Shown here: positions 1 to 9,006 of the stretch, piece by piece
Numbering within the stretch: the first letter of the stretch is position 1
Layout: each line of letters starts with the position of its first letter
NCBI RefSeq assembly: GCF_002884445.1
Contig: NZ_KZ614144.1
Location: forward strand, 847,272-911,271
Length of the DNA: 64,000 nucleotides
Direction: 5' to 3'
From: Paenibacillus castaneae
Lineage (GTDB): Bacteria; Bacillota; Bacilli; Paenibacillales; Paenibacillaceae
The notes under the pieces: generated by a model
Told to the model about the DNA's origin: nothing
Databases searched by the model: none
What the model saw: only the letters and a program-made list of their open reading frames with translations
Position numbers and translations under genes: made by a program

Positions 1-1763
1 ATGCCCTCTTTGCTCTGAATGCTTAGCTCTGCCTGCTCGTAATATAAATTCAGCCTCTCCTTAATATTGGACAGCGCCATAGATGAGGGCGACTGTACCA
101 TATTGCGATTAGCCTTATCCGCTGCAGCGTTTTTCTGTAACAGAAGCAATTGCTCCTCTGGTATGCCTGGTCCGTTATCTGTCACCTCAAGAATAATCCA
201 GCCCTCTTCTTTATAGGCGCTTACATGAATGTTGCAAGTTCCTTCAGATGGCTCGATGGCATGAATAATCGCATTTTCTACTAGCGGCTGAATGAGAAGT
301 TTCGGCATGCGGAAGTGCTTAAGCGCAGCATCCGTTTCGATCTCGAAGTGAAGCCGAGCGGGATAACGTTTCTTTTGCAGAAATAAGTAGTGCCTTACCA
401 GCTCCAGCTCCTGCTCTAATTCCACGAAATCATTTCCGCTATTCAAACTTAAACGAAACACCTGCGACAGTGACACGACCATCTCGGATATTTCTTGATC
501 GCCTTTCTGCATGGCGCTCCAATTAATCATATTTAATGTATTGTAGAGAAAATGCGGATTAATTTGCGATTGCAGCGCTTTAAGCTCCGCTTCCCGCTGC
601 TTTAGGCTAGACGCATATACATCATCAATTAATGTTTTCACTCGCTCGACCATCGTGTTGTACAAATGGCCAAGACGCCCGATCTCATCGTTGCCGTTTA
701 AGTACACCCGCTGGGAAAAGTCCCCGATTTGCAGTGCTTTCATCGACAGCATTAGTTTTTTCATCGGATTCGTAATAATTCTCGTAATGATCCATGACAG
801 AAGAATAGTGATAAATCCCATGGCTGCCATAATGGTAATGGTTACGGAGCCGATATGCTTGAGCTCTACGACCAGCTTGCTGCGATCCTGTATAACGACA
901 ACATGCCAGCCGGTTATGTCCGATGCTGAATCCGACACGATAAATTCCGCGTTATTTTTCAGCTTGGCAAGCCCAGAAGCGGGTTCTTCCTGTGTGGAGC
1001 CTGCTTGCTCGAATATCGGCAGTTTCGTAATGGGCTTTCCAATCCACCTTAAGTCAGTCGCTGCCAGAATGTCGCCGTTGTTGTCCATAATAAACTGAAT
1101 AGCACCCTCATTGTCATGAAATAGGCTTTGACTCAGTTTATCCGCATCCATGCCTAGAACAAGAAGTCCGTTATTTTCATAGTTGTAAAAGTTTTTGTAC
1201 GGCTTGATCAGCATCAGCTTATGATGATAATCACCGGGCAATATGCTATCCGACGGCTTGATCAGCTCCCAGATTAATTGGTTGGGCGATGCATTTAGCC
1301 GTTCATAATATTTGGTTGCTTTAAAGCGATCGTAACTGATAGCGCTTGCAATACCCGTCTGTGTAATAACGAACGGCTGACTTGACTCCATATTAGTCTG
1401 AGCCGGGTACAGAACCATCGTTTGAATAGACTCTCCGGTAACCATAAGAGGGAGCAAATTTTTAAATACTTGATCACGCCGCTGAGGTGTATCGCCGTTC
1501 ATGACCATCGCTTGGACGGTCGGATTCAGAAATAAATAATTGGAGAAGCTGATGGTGCTTTGGGCGAAATAGTCAAGCTGATCCTTTGTTTTCACAGCCA
1601 TATTCATCTGAGCTTGCCGAATTTTTTCTACGACCTCTCTAGACGCGATTATGTAGGAGAAAAGGCCCGTGATGCCGACTGTTACAATAAGAAGCGGAAT
1701 GATTAACGTCAGCAATTTACGCTGTAGAGTAATGTTTCGAAATGGAGGAAATAGAGCTCTCAT
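1..1763 (-). CDS. YesM-type sensor histidine kinase, partial (C-terminus outside window)
   Basis: Membrane sensor kinase of the YesM (HPK8) class, expected to phosphorylate a YesN-type regulator. The protein reads from an ATG at 1761-1763 toward the window start and is cut off there after about 587 codons. It has a TM segment near residues 15-38, a long extracellular sensor, a second TM near 290-310, a HAMP linker, then the His_kinase motif QINPHFLYNTLNMI with phospho-acceptor His near residue 404, the N box QPLVENAIIH, and DNGPGIP of the GHKL ATPase. It is divergent from the importer starting at 1960, which suggests that it controls that importer with a partner regulator lying before base 1. 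Kinase class is certain; the ligand cannot be told. Confidence 0.9.
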   Translation of the reverse strand, partial: MRALFPPFRNITLQRKLLTLIIPLLIVTVGITGLFSYIIASREVVEKIRQAQMNMAVKTKDQLDYFAQSTISFSNYLFLNPTVQAMVMNGDTPQRRDQVFKNLLPLMVTGESIQTMVLYPAQTNMESSQPFVITQTGIASAISYDRFKATKYYERLNASPNQLIWELIKPSDSILPGDYHHKLMLIKPYKNFYNYENNGLLVLGMDADKLSQSLFHDNEGAIQFIMDNNGDILAATDLRWIGKPITKLPIFEQAGSTQEEPASGLAKLKNNAEFIVSDSASDITGWHVVVIQDRSKLVVELKHIGSVTITIMAAMGFITILLSWIITRIITNPMKKLMLSMKALQIGDFSQRVYLNGNDEIGRLGHLYNTMVERVKTLIDDVYASSLKQREAELKALQSQINPHFLYNTLNMINWSAMQKGDQEISEMVVSLSQVFRLSLNSGNDFVELEQELELVRHYLFLQKKRYPARLHFEIETDAALKHFRMPKLLIQPLVENAIIHAIEPSEGTCNIHVSAYKEEGWIILEVTDNGPGIPEEQLLLLQKNAAADKANRNMVQSPSSMALSNIKERLNLYYEQAELSIQSKEG

Positions 1764-1878
1764 TCGCTTCACCTTTAATAGCTGGATTTGTACGTTCATT
1801 ATACAAGAAACGACGGAGGCAATCTGCTATTTTACTGATAATCCAAAAAATGAGGCATCTATTCTAAAATATGAGTCA

Positions 1879-1907
1879 TATTTTGGTTAATAATTCCACG
1901 CTATAAT
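1879..1907 (+). promoter_or_regulatory. Possible promoter of the first importer operon
   Basis: A perfect -10 hexamer TATAAT lies at 1902-1907, about 50 bases before the lipoprotein start. No good -35 box is visible at the right distance (1879-1884 is only T-rich), which fits a promoter needing an activator such as the YesN partner of the divergent kinase. The activator part is inference. Confidence 0.35.
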
Positions 1908-1959
1908 GAGTGCAGGCAGGGGAAGGACACCTGTTCAACAAAAAAAAGGTGGGGTAACG

Positions 1960-3318
1960 ATGAAAAAATTATTGTCATTATGTACAGTCATCATTCTAGT
2001 ATTTGTGTTGGCGGCCTGCGGCACTAGTAACAACGTCAATAAAAATAATACGGATAAGAGTACGAAGGAACCGGCAGCAACGAAAGAGCCTAATAAAGAT
2101 AAGCCTGCTGAACAAATTACGCTGAAGCTGTTTACTGCGCTGGCAGATCGAACGAACGGAGCGGGTAAGATCGAGCAAGCCATCATTGATGCGTATATGG
2201 CAGATAACCCGAATGTGAAAATTGAGGTTGAGGCGCTTCAGGATGAGCCGTACAAGTCCAAAATTAAAGTATATGCTTCAACTAACACGGTGCCGGACAT
2301 TATTCAATCGTGGGGCCAAAGCTCATTCATTAAACCGCTTATTGACAGCGACATGCTAATGGAGCTTAATGCCGATGAATTCACATCAAACAAATTCGTT
2401 TCCGGCGCAATGGACGGCTTCTCCCAAGATGGAAAGCTGTATGGTCTGCCGAGAGGCGCAGATTTCCTCGTTCTCTATTATAACAAGAAGATTTTCGACG
2501 ATAACAATCTGCAAGTGCCGACTACGACTGCAGAACTGCTGGAAGTATCCAAACAGTTAAGAGCAAAAGGCATTAATCCAATTGCTACGAATGCGATGGA
2601 AGGCTGGTCATTGCCAATTTGGTTTGAATATGCGGCACAGCGTCAGACAGGCGATTTCAATAAAATCGATGATGTGCTGGCGGGCAAAAGCACATTCGCA
2701 AGCGATGCGGATTTCCTGGCAGCGGCACAGGACCTGCTAGCGCTAGCAGAAAATAAAGCTCTGGCAGATGGCTTCTTAACGGCAGACTATGGAACGGCCC
2801 GCAACCTCTTCGGTCAAGGCCAAGTAGCCATGTATGTAATGGGCAACTGGGAAGCAGGCTTGGCAACAGATGAGAACTTCTCTGAGGAATTCCGCAACAA
2901 TGTAGGGGCTATCTCTTATCCAACGACAGCTAAAGGCAAAGCGACTGATGTAGCAGCTTGGTTCGGCGGCGGTTATTCCATCTCCAAAAACTCCAAAAAC
3001 CAAGAAGCAGCAGTAGCATTCCTGAAATATTTCTTCGCACCGGACAATTGGGCAAAGCAATTATGGCAGACGGGTTCAGGTACTCCGGCACAAGTATTTA
3101 ACGATTTCTTGACTGGCAATGAGTCTGCATTGCAAAAGCAGCTGGTCGATATGTTTGGTTCGATGACCTCCTCCAGCGGTACGCCATTCCATGATAATGG
3201 CACGGATGAGTTCAAAACGAAAGTAATGGAATCCCACCAGAAGCTGTTCGGCAAGCAAATTTCGGCAGAGGACTTTTTGAAGGAATTAGATGCAGCTGTA
3301 AGTGTATTGAGAAAATAA
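1960..3318 (+). CDS. Extracellular sugar-binding lipoprotein of an ABC importer
   Basis: Family 1 solute-binding protein of a carbohydrate ABC importer, 452 aa. The signal peptide ends in lipobox LAAC with Cys20 as the lipidation site, followed by a Lys/Asn/Thr-rich tether, so the mature protein sits on the outer face of the membrane. I chose the ATG at 1960 because AAAGGTGGGG lies just before it and a signal peptide follows at once; an upstream start at 1906 would add 18 residues before the signal sequence. Two permease genes follow (3392 and 4300) after a hairpin. A MalE/MsmE-like oligosaccharide ligand is likely; the exact sugar is unknown. Confidence 0.9.
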   Translation: MKKLLSLCTVIILVFVLAACGTSNNVNKNNTDKSTKEPAATKEPNKDKPAEQITLKLFTALADRTNGAGKIEQAIIDAYMADNPNVKIEVEALQDEPYKSKIKVYASTNTVPDIIQSWGQSSFIKPLIDSDMLMELNADEFTSNKFVSGAMDGFSQDGKLYGLPRGADFLVLYYNKKIFDDNNLQVPTTTAELLEVSKQLRAKGINPIATNAMEGWSLPIWFEYAAQRQTGDFNKIDDVLAGKSTFASDADFLAAAQDLLALAENKALADGFLTADYGTARNLFGQGQVAMYVMGNWEAGLATDENFSEEFRNNVGAISYPTTAKGKATDVAAWFGGGYSISKNSKNQEAAVAFLKYFFAPDNWAKQLWQTGSGTPAQVFNDFLTGNESALQKQLVDMFGSMTSSSGTPFHDNGTDEFKTKVMESHQKLFGKQISAEDFLKELDAAVSVLRK

Positions 3319-3325
3319 AAAATAA

Positions 3326-3364
3326 GGGAGCAGGCGAATTTCATTCGGCTGCTCCCGCTTTTAT
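3326..3364 (+). terminator. Intra-operon hairpin after the binding-protein gene
   Basis: The arms GGGAGCAG and CTGCTCCC, extended by GAAT/ATTC, close a hairpin followed by GCTTTT. It lies between the binding protein and its permeases. Such hairpins often lower permease expression relative to the binding protein by partial termination or 3'-end protection. Confidence 0.7.
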
Positions 3365-3391
3365 ACAACATAGATAGAGGTGAGGAAGGCC

Positions 3392-4276
3392 ATGCACAAA
3401 CTGCTAAGCAATCGAATCACTGTCTTTTGGTTGGTCGCACCAGGTTTATTTCTTTTTCTTTTTATGGTGTGTTTTCCTATAGCCATGAGCGGTTATTACG
3501 GAACGACGAATTGGAAGGGCATCGGCTCCTATGAATTCGTCGGGTTAACCAATTATACGAATATATTGTTTCATGATGCCGTATTTTGGCGTTCTTTATG
3601 GCATGCGCTGCTGCTGCTTGCGGCAACCTTGCTCATTCAGCATCCGATCGCACTGTTCTTCTCGATTCTAGTCATGCACTCCGGGAGATTCGAGAAGCTG
3701 TTTCGCGCCATATTTTTTATACCGGCTGTTATTTCAATCGTTGTTACCTCGAAAATGTGGGTAAGCGTATTCCATCCGAATTACGGGATGTTAAATAAAA
3801 TATTGGATGGCATCGGGCTTAGCGCTTGGAAGCAGGATTGGCTAGGAGATCCGCAGCTCGCCATTTGGAGCATAATCGTTGTCGTGATGTGGCAGGGCTT
3901 TGGGTATGCGCTGCTTCTTTATTATGCAGGTCTTCAGGGCATTCCGAAGGATCTCTACGAAGCAGCTGAGCTTGACGGTGCAGGCCGTATCAGCCTGTAT
4001 ACAAAGGTTGTTATTCCACTGCTGACCCCCATGGTGCGGGTAGCTGTCGTTATTGCGGTAACGGCCTGCTTGAAGCAGATGGAGACGGTATTTCTTATGA
4101 CGAATGGCGGACCAGTCAATACGACGCAATTCGTTGGTAATTATTTATACAAAACCGCATTTTCCTCGTCGCTTTACGGCTATGGAAATGCTATTTCGGT
4201 CGTGTTCGTTATTATATGCCTAATCATAACAGTCGTCATGAACAAAGCGTTCAAAAAAGACGTCGGTGAGTTTTAG
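3392..4276 (+). CDS. Sugar ABC transporter permease, MalF/UgpA type
   Basis: First membrane subunit of the importer, 294 aa with six predicted TM segments and the cytoplasmic EAA loop (EAAELDGAGRISLYTKVVIP) that contacts the ATPase. The ATG at 3392 is preferred over the GTG at 3380 because GAGGTGAGG is well spaced from the ATG and nothing suitable precedes the GTG. It pairs with the permease at 4300. No ATPase gene is present in this operon. Confidence 0.9.
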   Translation: MHKLLSNRITVFWLVAPGLFLFLFMVCFPIAMSGYYGTTNWKGIGSYEFVGLTNYTNILFHDAVFWRSLWHALLLLAATLLIQHPIALFFSILVMHSGRFEKLFRAIFFIPAVISIVVTSKMWVSVFHPNYGMLNKILDGIGLSAWKQDWLGDPQLAIWSIIVVVMWQGFGYALLLYYAGLQGIPKDLYEAAELDGAGRISLYTKVVIPLLTPMVRVAVVIAVTACLKQMETVFLMTNGGPVNTTQFVGNYLYKTAFSSSLYGYGNAISVVFVIICLIITVVMNKAFKKDVGEF

Positions 4277-4299
4277 ATTGAGGAAAGGAGGCGCCAATT

Positions 4300-5184
4300 A
4301 TGAAAACAACCGCATCTGCGCGGCTAGGCAAGCCGTCGAAGGGAAATAAACAAAACGCGCCGTCACCGGTATTGAAAGTATTATTGCATACGGTTTTATG
4401 GGGGATCGCGCTGCTGCAAATTTTCCCGCTTGTTTGGTTAATTAATTATTCCTTTTTGAAAAGCGGGGAGTTTTTTGGCAAAAGCATATTGAAATGGCCT
4501 GAGAAGCTGGAGTGGACCAACTATGTGAATGCATTCACCTACGGAAGCGTACCTAAATTTATGTTGAACAGCTTTTTTATTACGATGGTTACAATCCTGG
4601 TTGCCGCCATACTGTCGGTTATGCTGAGCTATGCGTTCGTAAGAATGCAGTGGAAGCTGCGCAAGGCGACAATGGCGTTAATTTTGCTGGGGATGATCGT
4701 TCCTATACACGCCACCTTGCTGCCTAATTTTATATTATTTGATTGGCTTCATCTCATCGATAACCCGCTGTCGCTTATTCTTCCGTATATCGCTTTCTCG
4801 CTGCCTATAAGCATGCTCATTATTTCAGGCTTCATGGAGACGATTCCAAGGAGTATTGAAGAATCGGCTGTTATGGATGGCTGCTCCGTCTTCGGTATCA
4901 TTTTCCGTATCATTCTTCCCATTACGAAGCCAGCAATCGCGACGGTTTGCATAATGAACTTTATTAGCTGGTGGAATGAATTTATTATGGCGAATACGTT
5001 TCTCACTTCGGAAACATTCAAGACGCTGCCGTTCTCCATTATGAAATTTACGGGCCAGTATTCATCGAATTACGGGGCGCAATTCGCCGTAATGACGTTG
5101 ATTGCTCTGCCGACCGTTATTACGTATTTGCTTTTCACAGAACAAATGTCACGTGGTATAACAGCAGGCGCGGTGAAGGGATAG
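4300..5184 (+). CDS. Carbohydrate ABC transporter permease, MalG/UgpE type
   Basis: Second membrane subunit, 294 aa with six TM segments after a basic N-terminal tail. The EAA loop reads ESAVMDGCSVFGIIFRIILP. The ribosome site AGGAAAGGAGG lies before the ATG, 23 bases after the first permease stop. It forms the channel with the product of 3392. Substrate is inferred to be an oligosaccharide from the binding protein family only. Confidence 0.9.
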   Translation: MKTTASARLGKPSKGNKQNAPSPVLKVLLHTVLWGIALLQIFPLVWLINYSFLKSGEFFGKSILKWPEKLEWTNYVNAFTYGSVPKFMLNSFFITMVTILVAAILSVMLSYAFVRMQWKLRKATMALILLGMIVPIHATLLPNFILFDWLHLIDNPLSLILPYIAFSLPISMLIISGFMETIPRSIEESAVMDGCSVFGIIFRIILPITKPAIATVCIMNFISWWNEFIMANTFLTSETFKTLPFSIMKFTGQYSSNYGAQFAVMTLIALPTVITYLLFTEQMSRGITAGAVKG

Positions 5185-5298
5185 CCTTGTCAAATACTCC
5201 GTTGATTTACGATACTTTTCGTTGAATTCGCAAGTAGAATCAAGCCCGCTGGGAGATTAGAATCAAATCAAATGAATGGATATGGGAGGCATGGAAGC

Positions 5299-6258
5299 TT
5301 GCGCACACCTATTTCGGCATCATCAACGATTACAATCTCCCCTCGGGCAAAACCACTTTGGAAGCGTTTCTTGTCCCAGTGGCAGGTTCAAGCCATGATA
5401 TGGCCTGCATTGATATTTATATTCGTATTTAGTTACCTTCCAATGTATGGCGTCCTTATGGCGTTCCAGGATTATAGCTTGTTTAAAGGTTTTTTTGGGA
5501 GCCAGTGGACGGGCCTAAAACATTTTGAAGCCTTCTTCCATTCACCCGACTTTTTCCGGGTTATACGAAACACCATTGTCATCAGTCTCTTGAAGCTGTT
5601 CATCGGTTTTCCGGCGCCGATCCTTCTGGCGCTTATGCTGAATGAAGTTCGAAACATGGTATTTAAGCGAGTGATTCAAACCATCAGTTATTTGCCGCAC
5701 TTCTTGTCTTGGGTTATTGTATCTGGCTTCACCATCTCTCTTCTGTCCGTCGATAACGGAAGCTTGAACATTTTGCTGCAATCGCTGGGGTTGACCGATA
5801 AGCCGATTAATTTCCTGTCCACGCCCGAGTATTTCTGGGGAATTATTGTTACGACGAACCTGTGGAAGGAAATAGGCTTTGCCACCATTGTGTATTTAGC
5901 TGCAATTGCAGGGGTGGATCAAAGCATGTACGAAGCAGCCTCCATTGACGGTGCGAACAAATTCAAACAAATATTTCTCATTACACTGCCTTCCATTACA
6001 CCGGTCATCCTCATTTTTTTGATTCTGAATATTGGCGGACTATTGAATGCGGGCTTCGATGATTTGCTCCTACTAGGCTCAAGTCCGATGCTTCGCGACG
6101 TAGCGGATGTCATCGATACGTACGCTTACCGAGTGGGCATCATCAATAATCGCTTCTCCTATGCCGCAGCCGTTGGATTATTCAAAGCAATTATAAGCGT
6201 AGGCTTGCTGACGATGGCCAACTATCTGGCAAGAAGAGCGGGTTCGAGCTTATGGTAG
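5299..6258 (+). CDS. LplB-type sugar ABC transporter permease
   Basis: Membrane subunit of a second importer, of the LplB/YtcP branch, 319 aa from the chosen start. It shows the family features SYLPMYGVLMAFQDY after TM1 and an EAA loop EAASIDGANKFKQIFLITLP. Start choice is uncertain: an ATG at 5272 gives 328 aa but has no ribosome site, whereas GGGAGG at 5284-5289 is nine bases before the TTG at 5299. The gap of about 90-115 bases after the previous permease could hold a promoter, but I see no clear boxes or terminator, so both importers may be cotranscribed. Confidence 0.87.
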   Translation: MRTPISASSTITISPRAKPLWKRFLSQWQVQAMIWPALIFIFVFSYLPMYGVLMAFQDYSLFKGFFGSQWTGLKHFEAFFHSPDFFRVIRNTIVISLLKLFIGFPAPILLALMLNEVRNMVFKRVIQTISYLPHFLSWVIVSGFTISLLSVDNGSLNILLQSLGLTDKPINFLSTPEYFWGIIVTTNLWKEIGFATIVYLAAIAGVDQSMYEAASIDGANKFKQIFLITLPSITPVILIFLILNIGGLLNAGFDDLLLLGSSPMLRDVADVIDTYAYRVGIINNRFSYAAAVGLFKAIISVGLLTMANYLARRAGSSLW

Positions 6259-6295
6259 CCTCCAACCTTATTATTCAGAAATGTGGTGAACCTTC

Positions 6296-7198
6296 ATGAA
6301 GCTAAGCAGCAGCGACAAAACCTTGCACATCATCATTTACATTTTGCTCATCATTCTAGGAATGGTAACCTTGTATCCCTTCTGGAACTCAGCCGTTATT
6401 TCATTTAATGTCGGAATGGATACATCCCGTGGTGGCGTGACGATCTGGCCCAGGCAGTTCACACTTGATAATTATAAAATCGTGTTTCAAGACAATCGCA
6501 TCCTTCATGCCTTCTATATATCTGTTATGCGTACGCTTGCAGGTACAGCGATATCGATATTCCTTACGGCGATATTCGCTTATGGCTTGTCTGTCAAAGG
6601 CGTAATCGGCAAAAAATATTATATGATTTTTGCCATCATTACGATGTATTTCAGCGGCGGCCTCATTCCATTCTACTTGGTCAACCGTGAACTGGGATTA
6701 ATGAACTCGTTCTGGGTTATGGTCATACCGACAGCCGTTAGCGTGTGGAATATGATTATTTTCCGGACATTCTTCATGGGCTTGCCGGTTGGCTTAGAAG
6801 AATCAGCCAAGATTGACGGCTGCAGTACATTCGGCATTTTCTTCCGAATCGTACTTCCGTTGTCTGGACCTGTTCTGGCAACTCTTTCTTTGTTCACAGC
6901 GGTATATCATTGGAATGATTGGTTCACAGCAACGATCTTCATTAACAAAACGGAATTGTTCCCTATTCAAACGATGCTGCAGCAAATACTGAATTCCAAC
7001 ATTATGAGCGAGCAGCTAACGATAGCTCTCAAAGGCAATGGAGCTGCTGCGGATGCGATGAGCCGCATGCAAAGCGTAACGACCAAGTCGTTAACAATGG
7101 CTACGATGATGGTTGCAACCCTTCCCATTATTGCTGTCTATCCTTTCGTTCAACGGTTTTTCGTAAAAGGTGTGCTAGTGGGCTCTTTGAAAGAGTAG
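6296..7198 (+). CDS. YtcP/AraQ-type carbohydrate ABC permease
   Basis: Second membrane subunit of the LplB-type importer, 300 aa, six TM segments. The EAA loop is ESAKIDGCSTFGIFFRIVLP, and the C-terminus ends in the family-typical FVKGVLVGSLKE. It lies 37 bases after the LplB gene and 77 bases before the LplA-like binding protein, the usual lplB-ytcP-lplA order. Confidence 0.9.
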   Translation: MKLSSSDKTLHIIIYILLIILGMVTLYPFWNSAVISFNVGMDTSRGGVTIWPRQFTLDNYKIVFQDNRILHAFYISVMRTLAGTAISIFLTAIFAYGLSVKGVIGKKYYMIFAIITMYFSGGLIPFYLVNRELGLMNSFWVMVIPTAVSVWNMIIFRTFFMGLPVGLEESAKIDGCSTFGIFFRIVLPLSGPVLATLSLFTAVYHWNDWFTATIFINKTELFPIQTMLQQILNSNIMSEQLTIALKGNGAAADAMSRMQSVTTKSLTMATMMVATLPIIAVYPFVQRFFVKGVLVGSLKE

Positions 7199-7275
7199 CT
7201 GCGTTATTCAACCTAGACGCTATGCGCGAAGGATGAGTATAGATTAGATCATACAAATATGGGAGGCGCTTTGAA

Positions 7276-8919
7276 ATGAAAGGAAAGAAGCTATTTACGG
7301 GGCTGTTATCGGTCGCTCTTGTTAGCAGCATGGTGCTCGCTGGTTGTGCAGATAAAAATAATAAACCAGCAGCAAGCCAAGGCACTGGCGCTGATAACAA
7401 AAAGGCAGAAAGCGGCGGTTTTGTGCTAGGTGAAAAACCTACTACCTTTTCTTATTATGTGAACTATGATTGGTGGACAACGGAGCCATGGGGCGCAAGT
7501 CCAAACAGCAAATGGGTACAAGATAATCTCAAAATTACTGTGGAGCCGATTCAATCCGGTGGAGCCGCAGCCCAAAAGCTTAGCACGATGATCGCTTCCA
7601 ATGAGCTTCCTGATGCGATTATGATGGATCGCGGTCCTGATGTTGAACGTCTGAGACAAGCTGGCGCTCTCGTTCCGCTCGATGATTATATTGAAAAATA
7701 TCCGAACCTGAGAAAGTGGGCCGGTGAAGAAACACTGAACATGCTTCGTTCAAGCGATGGCAAGATCTATCAATTTCCTAACTGGTATACGGCCGCGCCA
7801 ACAGGCAATGACGGCTGGTTTATCAACACGAAAATTTATAAGGAATTGGGATCGCCTAAGCTGGAAACAACAGATGACCTCTATGCTTACTTGAAACAAG
7901 TGAAAGCGGCTCATTCTGACATCATTCCATTAGAGGTTGGCCGCGGGGCGCAAGGCGTGGAAGTTATGTTCCCTGGCTTTGCCGAGGATTCTCCAAGTGT
8001 ATACAGCTACATGAAAGCGTATCCAAAAGATAATAAATTCGTTACTATATATGATAATGAAGCTTGGAAAGAAAATATGCTGTTTGCAAGCAAGATGTTC
8101 AGAGAAGGACTCATTACACAGGATGCTATGACACAGAAAGAAGATCAGGTTAAAGAGAAGCTGGCAACGGGCAGAATTGCTGTATTTGTCGGTGGCAATG
8201 CGACGAACCTAGGCAGAGAAGGCCTCAATACGTGGAAGGCTAGTGATCCAACTGCGGGATATGAGATGATCTGGCCGATCGTTAAGCCAGGCGTAGACAA
8301 AGACAAGGTATATCCGAATGGCTATAACTCACTTGGATGGAATGTCAACGTAATTACAACGAATGCCAAAAACCCAGAAGCTATATTCGCTTATCTGGAT
8401 TGGTTGACGGGCGAAGAAGGAACACGAATTATGTTCTTTGGTCCGAAGGGCTTGTATTGGGATGATTATGATTCGGATGGAGCTCCTATTCCAAACGACA
8501 AATGGTTCTCGACATCACAAGAGCAGAAGGATAAAGACAAGCTTGAGGCCTATGTATGGGCTGGCAATGCGACTTTCGTAGATACGAGCAAAACGAAAAT
8601 TGAACAAGCGCTGCCTGAAGACCAACGTAACTGGGGAGCTGCAGCTCAAGTTGCGGTAGCTTGGAGAACGTCTTATAACAATACACAATTCAACAACATT
8701 GATCCGGCACCGGATTCCGAAGAAGGCATCATCAGCCAACAGGTGGGTGATATTCATGCTGAATATTTCGGGAAAATGTTGTTTGCAAAAAGCGATGACG
8801 AGGTGCTTAGCCTAATTGAAAAAGCAAAGTCAGAAACAAATAAACTCGGCTTCGAGAAGCTGTTGGCATACAAAACAACGAAATGGCAAGAAAACCTGGC
8901 TCTAATTAATGGGAAATAA
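7276..8919 (+). CDS. LplA-like extracellular solute-binding lipoprotein
   Basis: Large (547 aa) binding protein of the LplA/YtcQ family, which typically serves importers of oligosaccharides or polysaccharide fragments. The signal peptide ends in lipobox LAGC (Cys24), then a linker rich in Asn, Lys and Ala. GGGAGG precedes the ATG at good spacing. It closes the second importer operon, and a hairpin (8946) separates it from the YesN regulator gene. Ligand unknown. Confidence 0.9.
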   Translation: MKGKKLFTGLLSVALVSSMVLAGCADKNNKPAASQGTGADNKKAESGGFVLGEKPTTFSYYVNYDWWTTEPWGASPNSKWVQDNLKITVEPIQSGGAAAQKLSTMIASNELPDAIMMDRGPDVERLRQAGALVPLDDYIEKYPNLRKWAGEETLNMLRSSDGKIYQFPNWYTAAPTGNDGWFINTKIYKELGSPKLETTDDLYAYLKQVKAAHSDIIPLEVGRGAQGVEVMFPGFAEDSPSVYSYMKAYPKDNKFVTIYDNEAWKENMLFASKMFREGLITQDAMTQKEDQVKEKLATGRIAVFVGGNATNLGREGLNTWKASDPTAGYEMIWPIVKPGVDKDKVYPNGYNSLGWNVNVITTNAKNPEAIFAYLDWLTGEEGTRIMFFGPKGLYWDDYDSDGAPIPNDKWFSTSQEQKDKDKLEAYVWAGNATFVDTSKTKIEQALPEDQRNWGAAAQVAVAWRTSYNNTQFNNIDPAPDSEEGIISQQVGDIHAEYFGKMLFAKSDDEVLSLIEKAKSETNKLGFEKLLAYKTTKWQENLALINGK

Positions 8920-8945
8920 TGCTTCATAACATTAATCGAAAATGG

Positions 8946-8981
8946 AAAGAGGATGTACGCCTAGCGTATGTCCTCTTCTTT
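8946..8981 (+). terminator. Hairpin between binding protein and regulator gene
   Basis: The arms AAAGAGGA...ACGC and GCGT...TCCTCTTCTTT form a long imperfect hairpin, with T-rich sequence in the right arm and no long U tract after it. It lies between the binding protein and the YesN gene, so it probably allows partial readthrough. Confidence 0.55.
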
Positions 8982-9006
8982 CGGCTTTACTAATGATGGG
9001 AGGCTG

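Noticed and set aside
655..1098. Plus-strand ORF of 147 codons
   Set aside because: Shadow of the YesM kinase on the minus strand, which has full domain motifs.
1669..1890. Plus-strand ORF before the first importer
   Set aside because: Overlaps the kinase start and the promoter region; no ribosome site or recognisable features.
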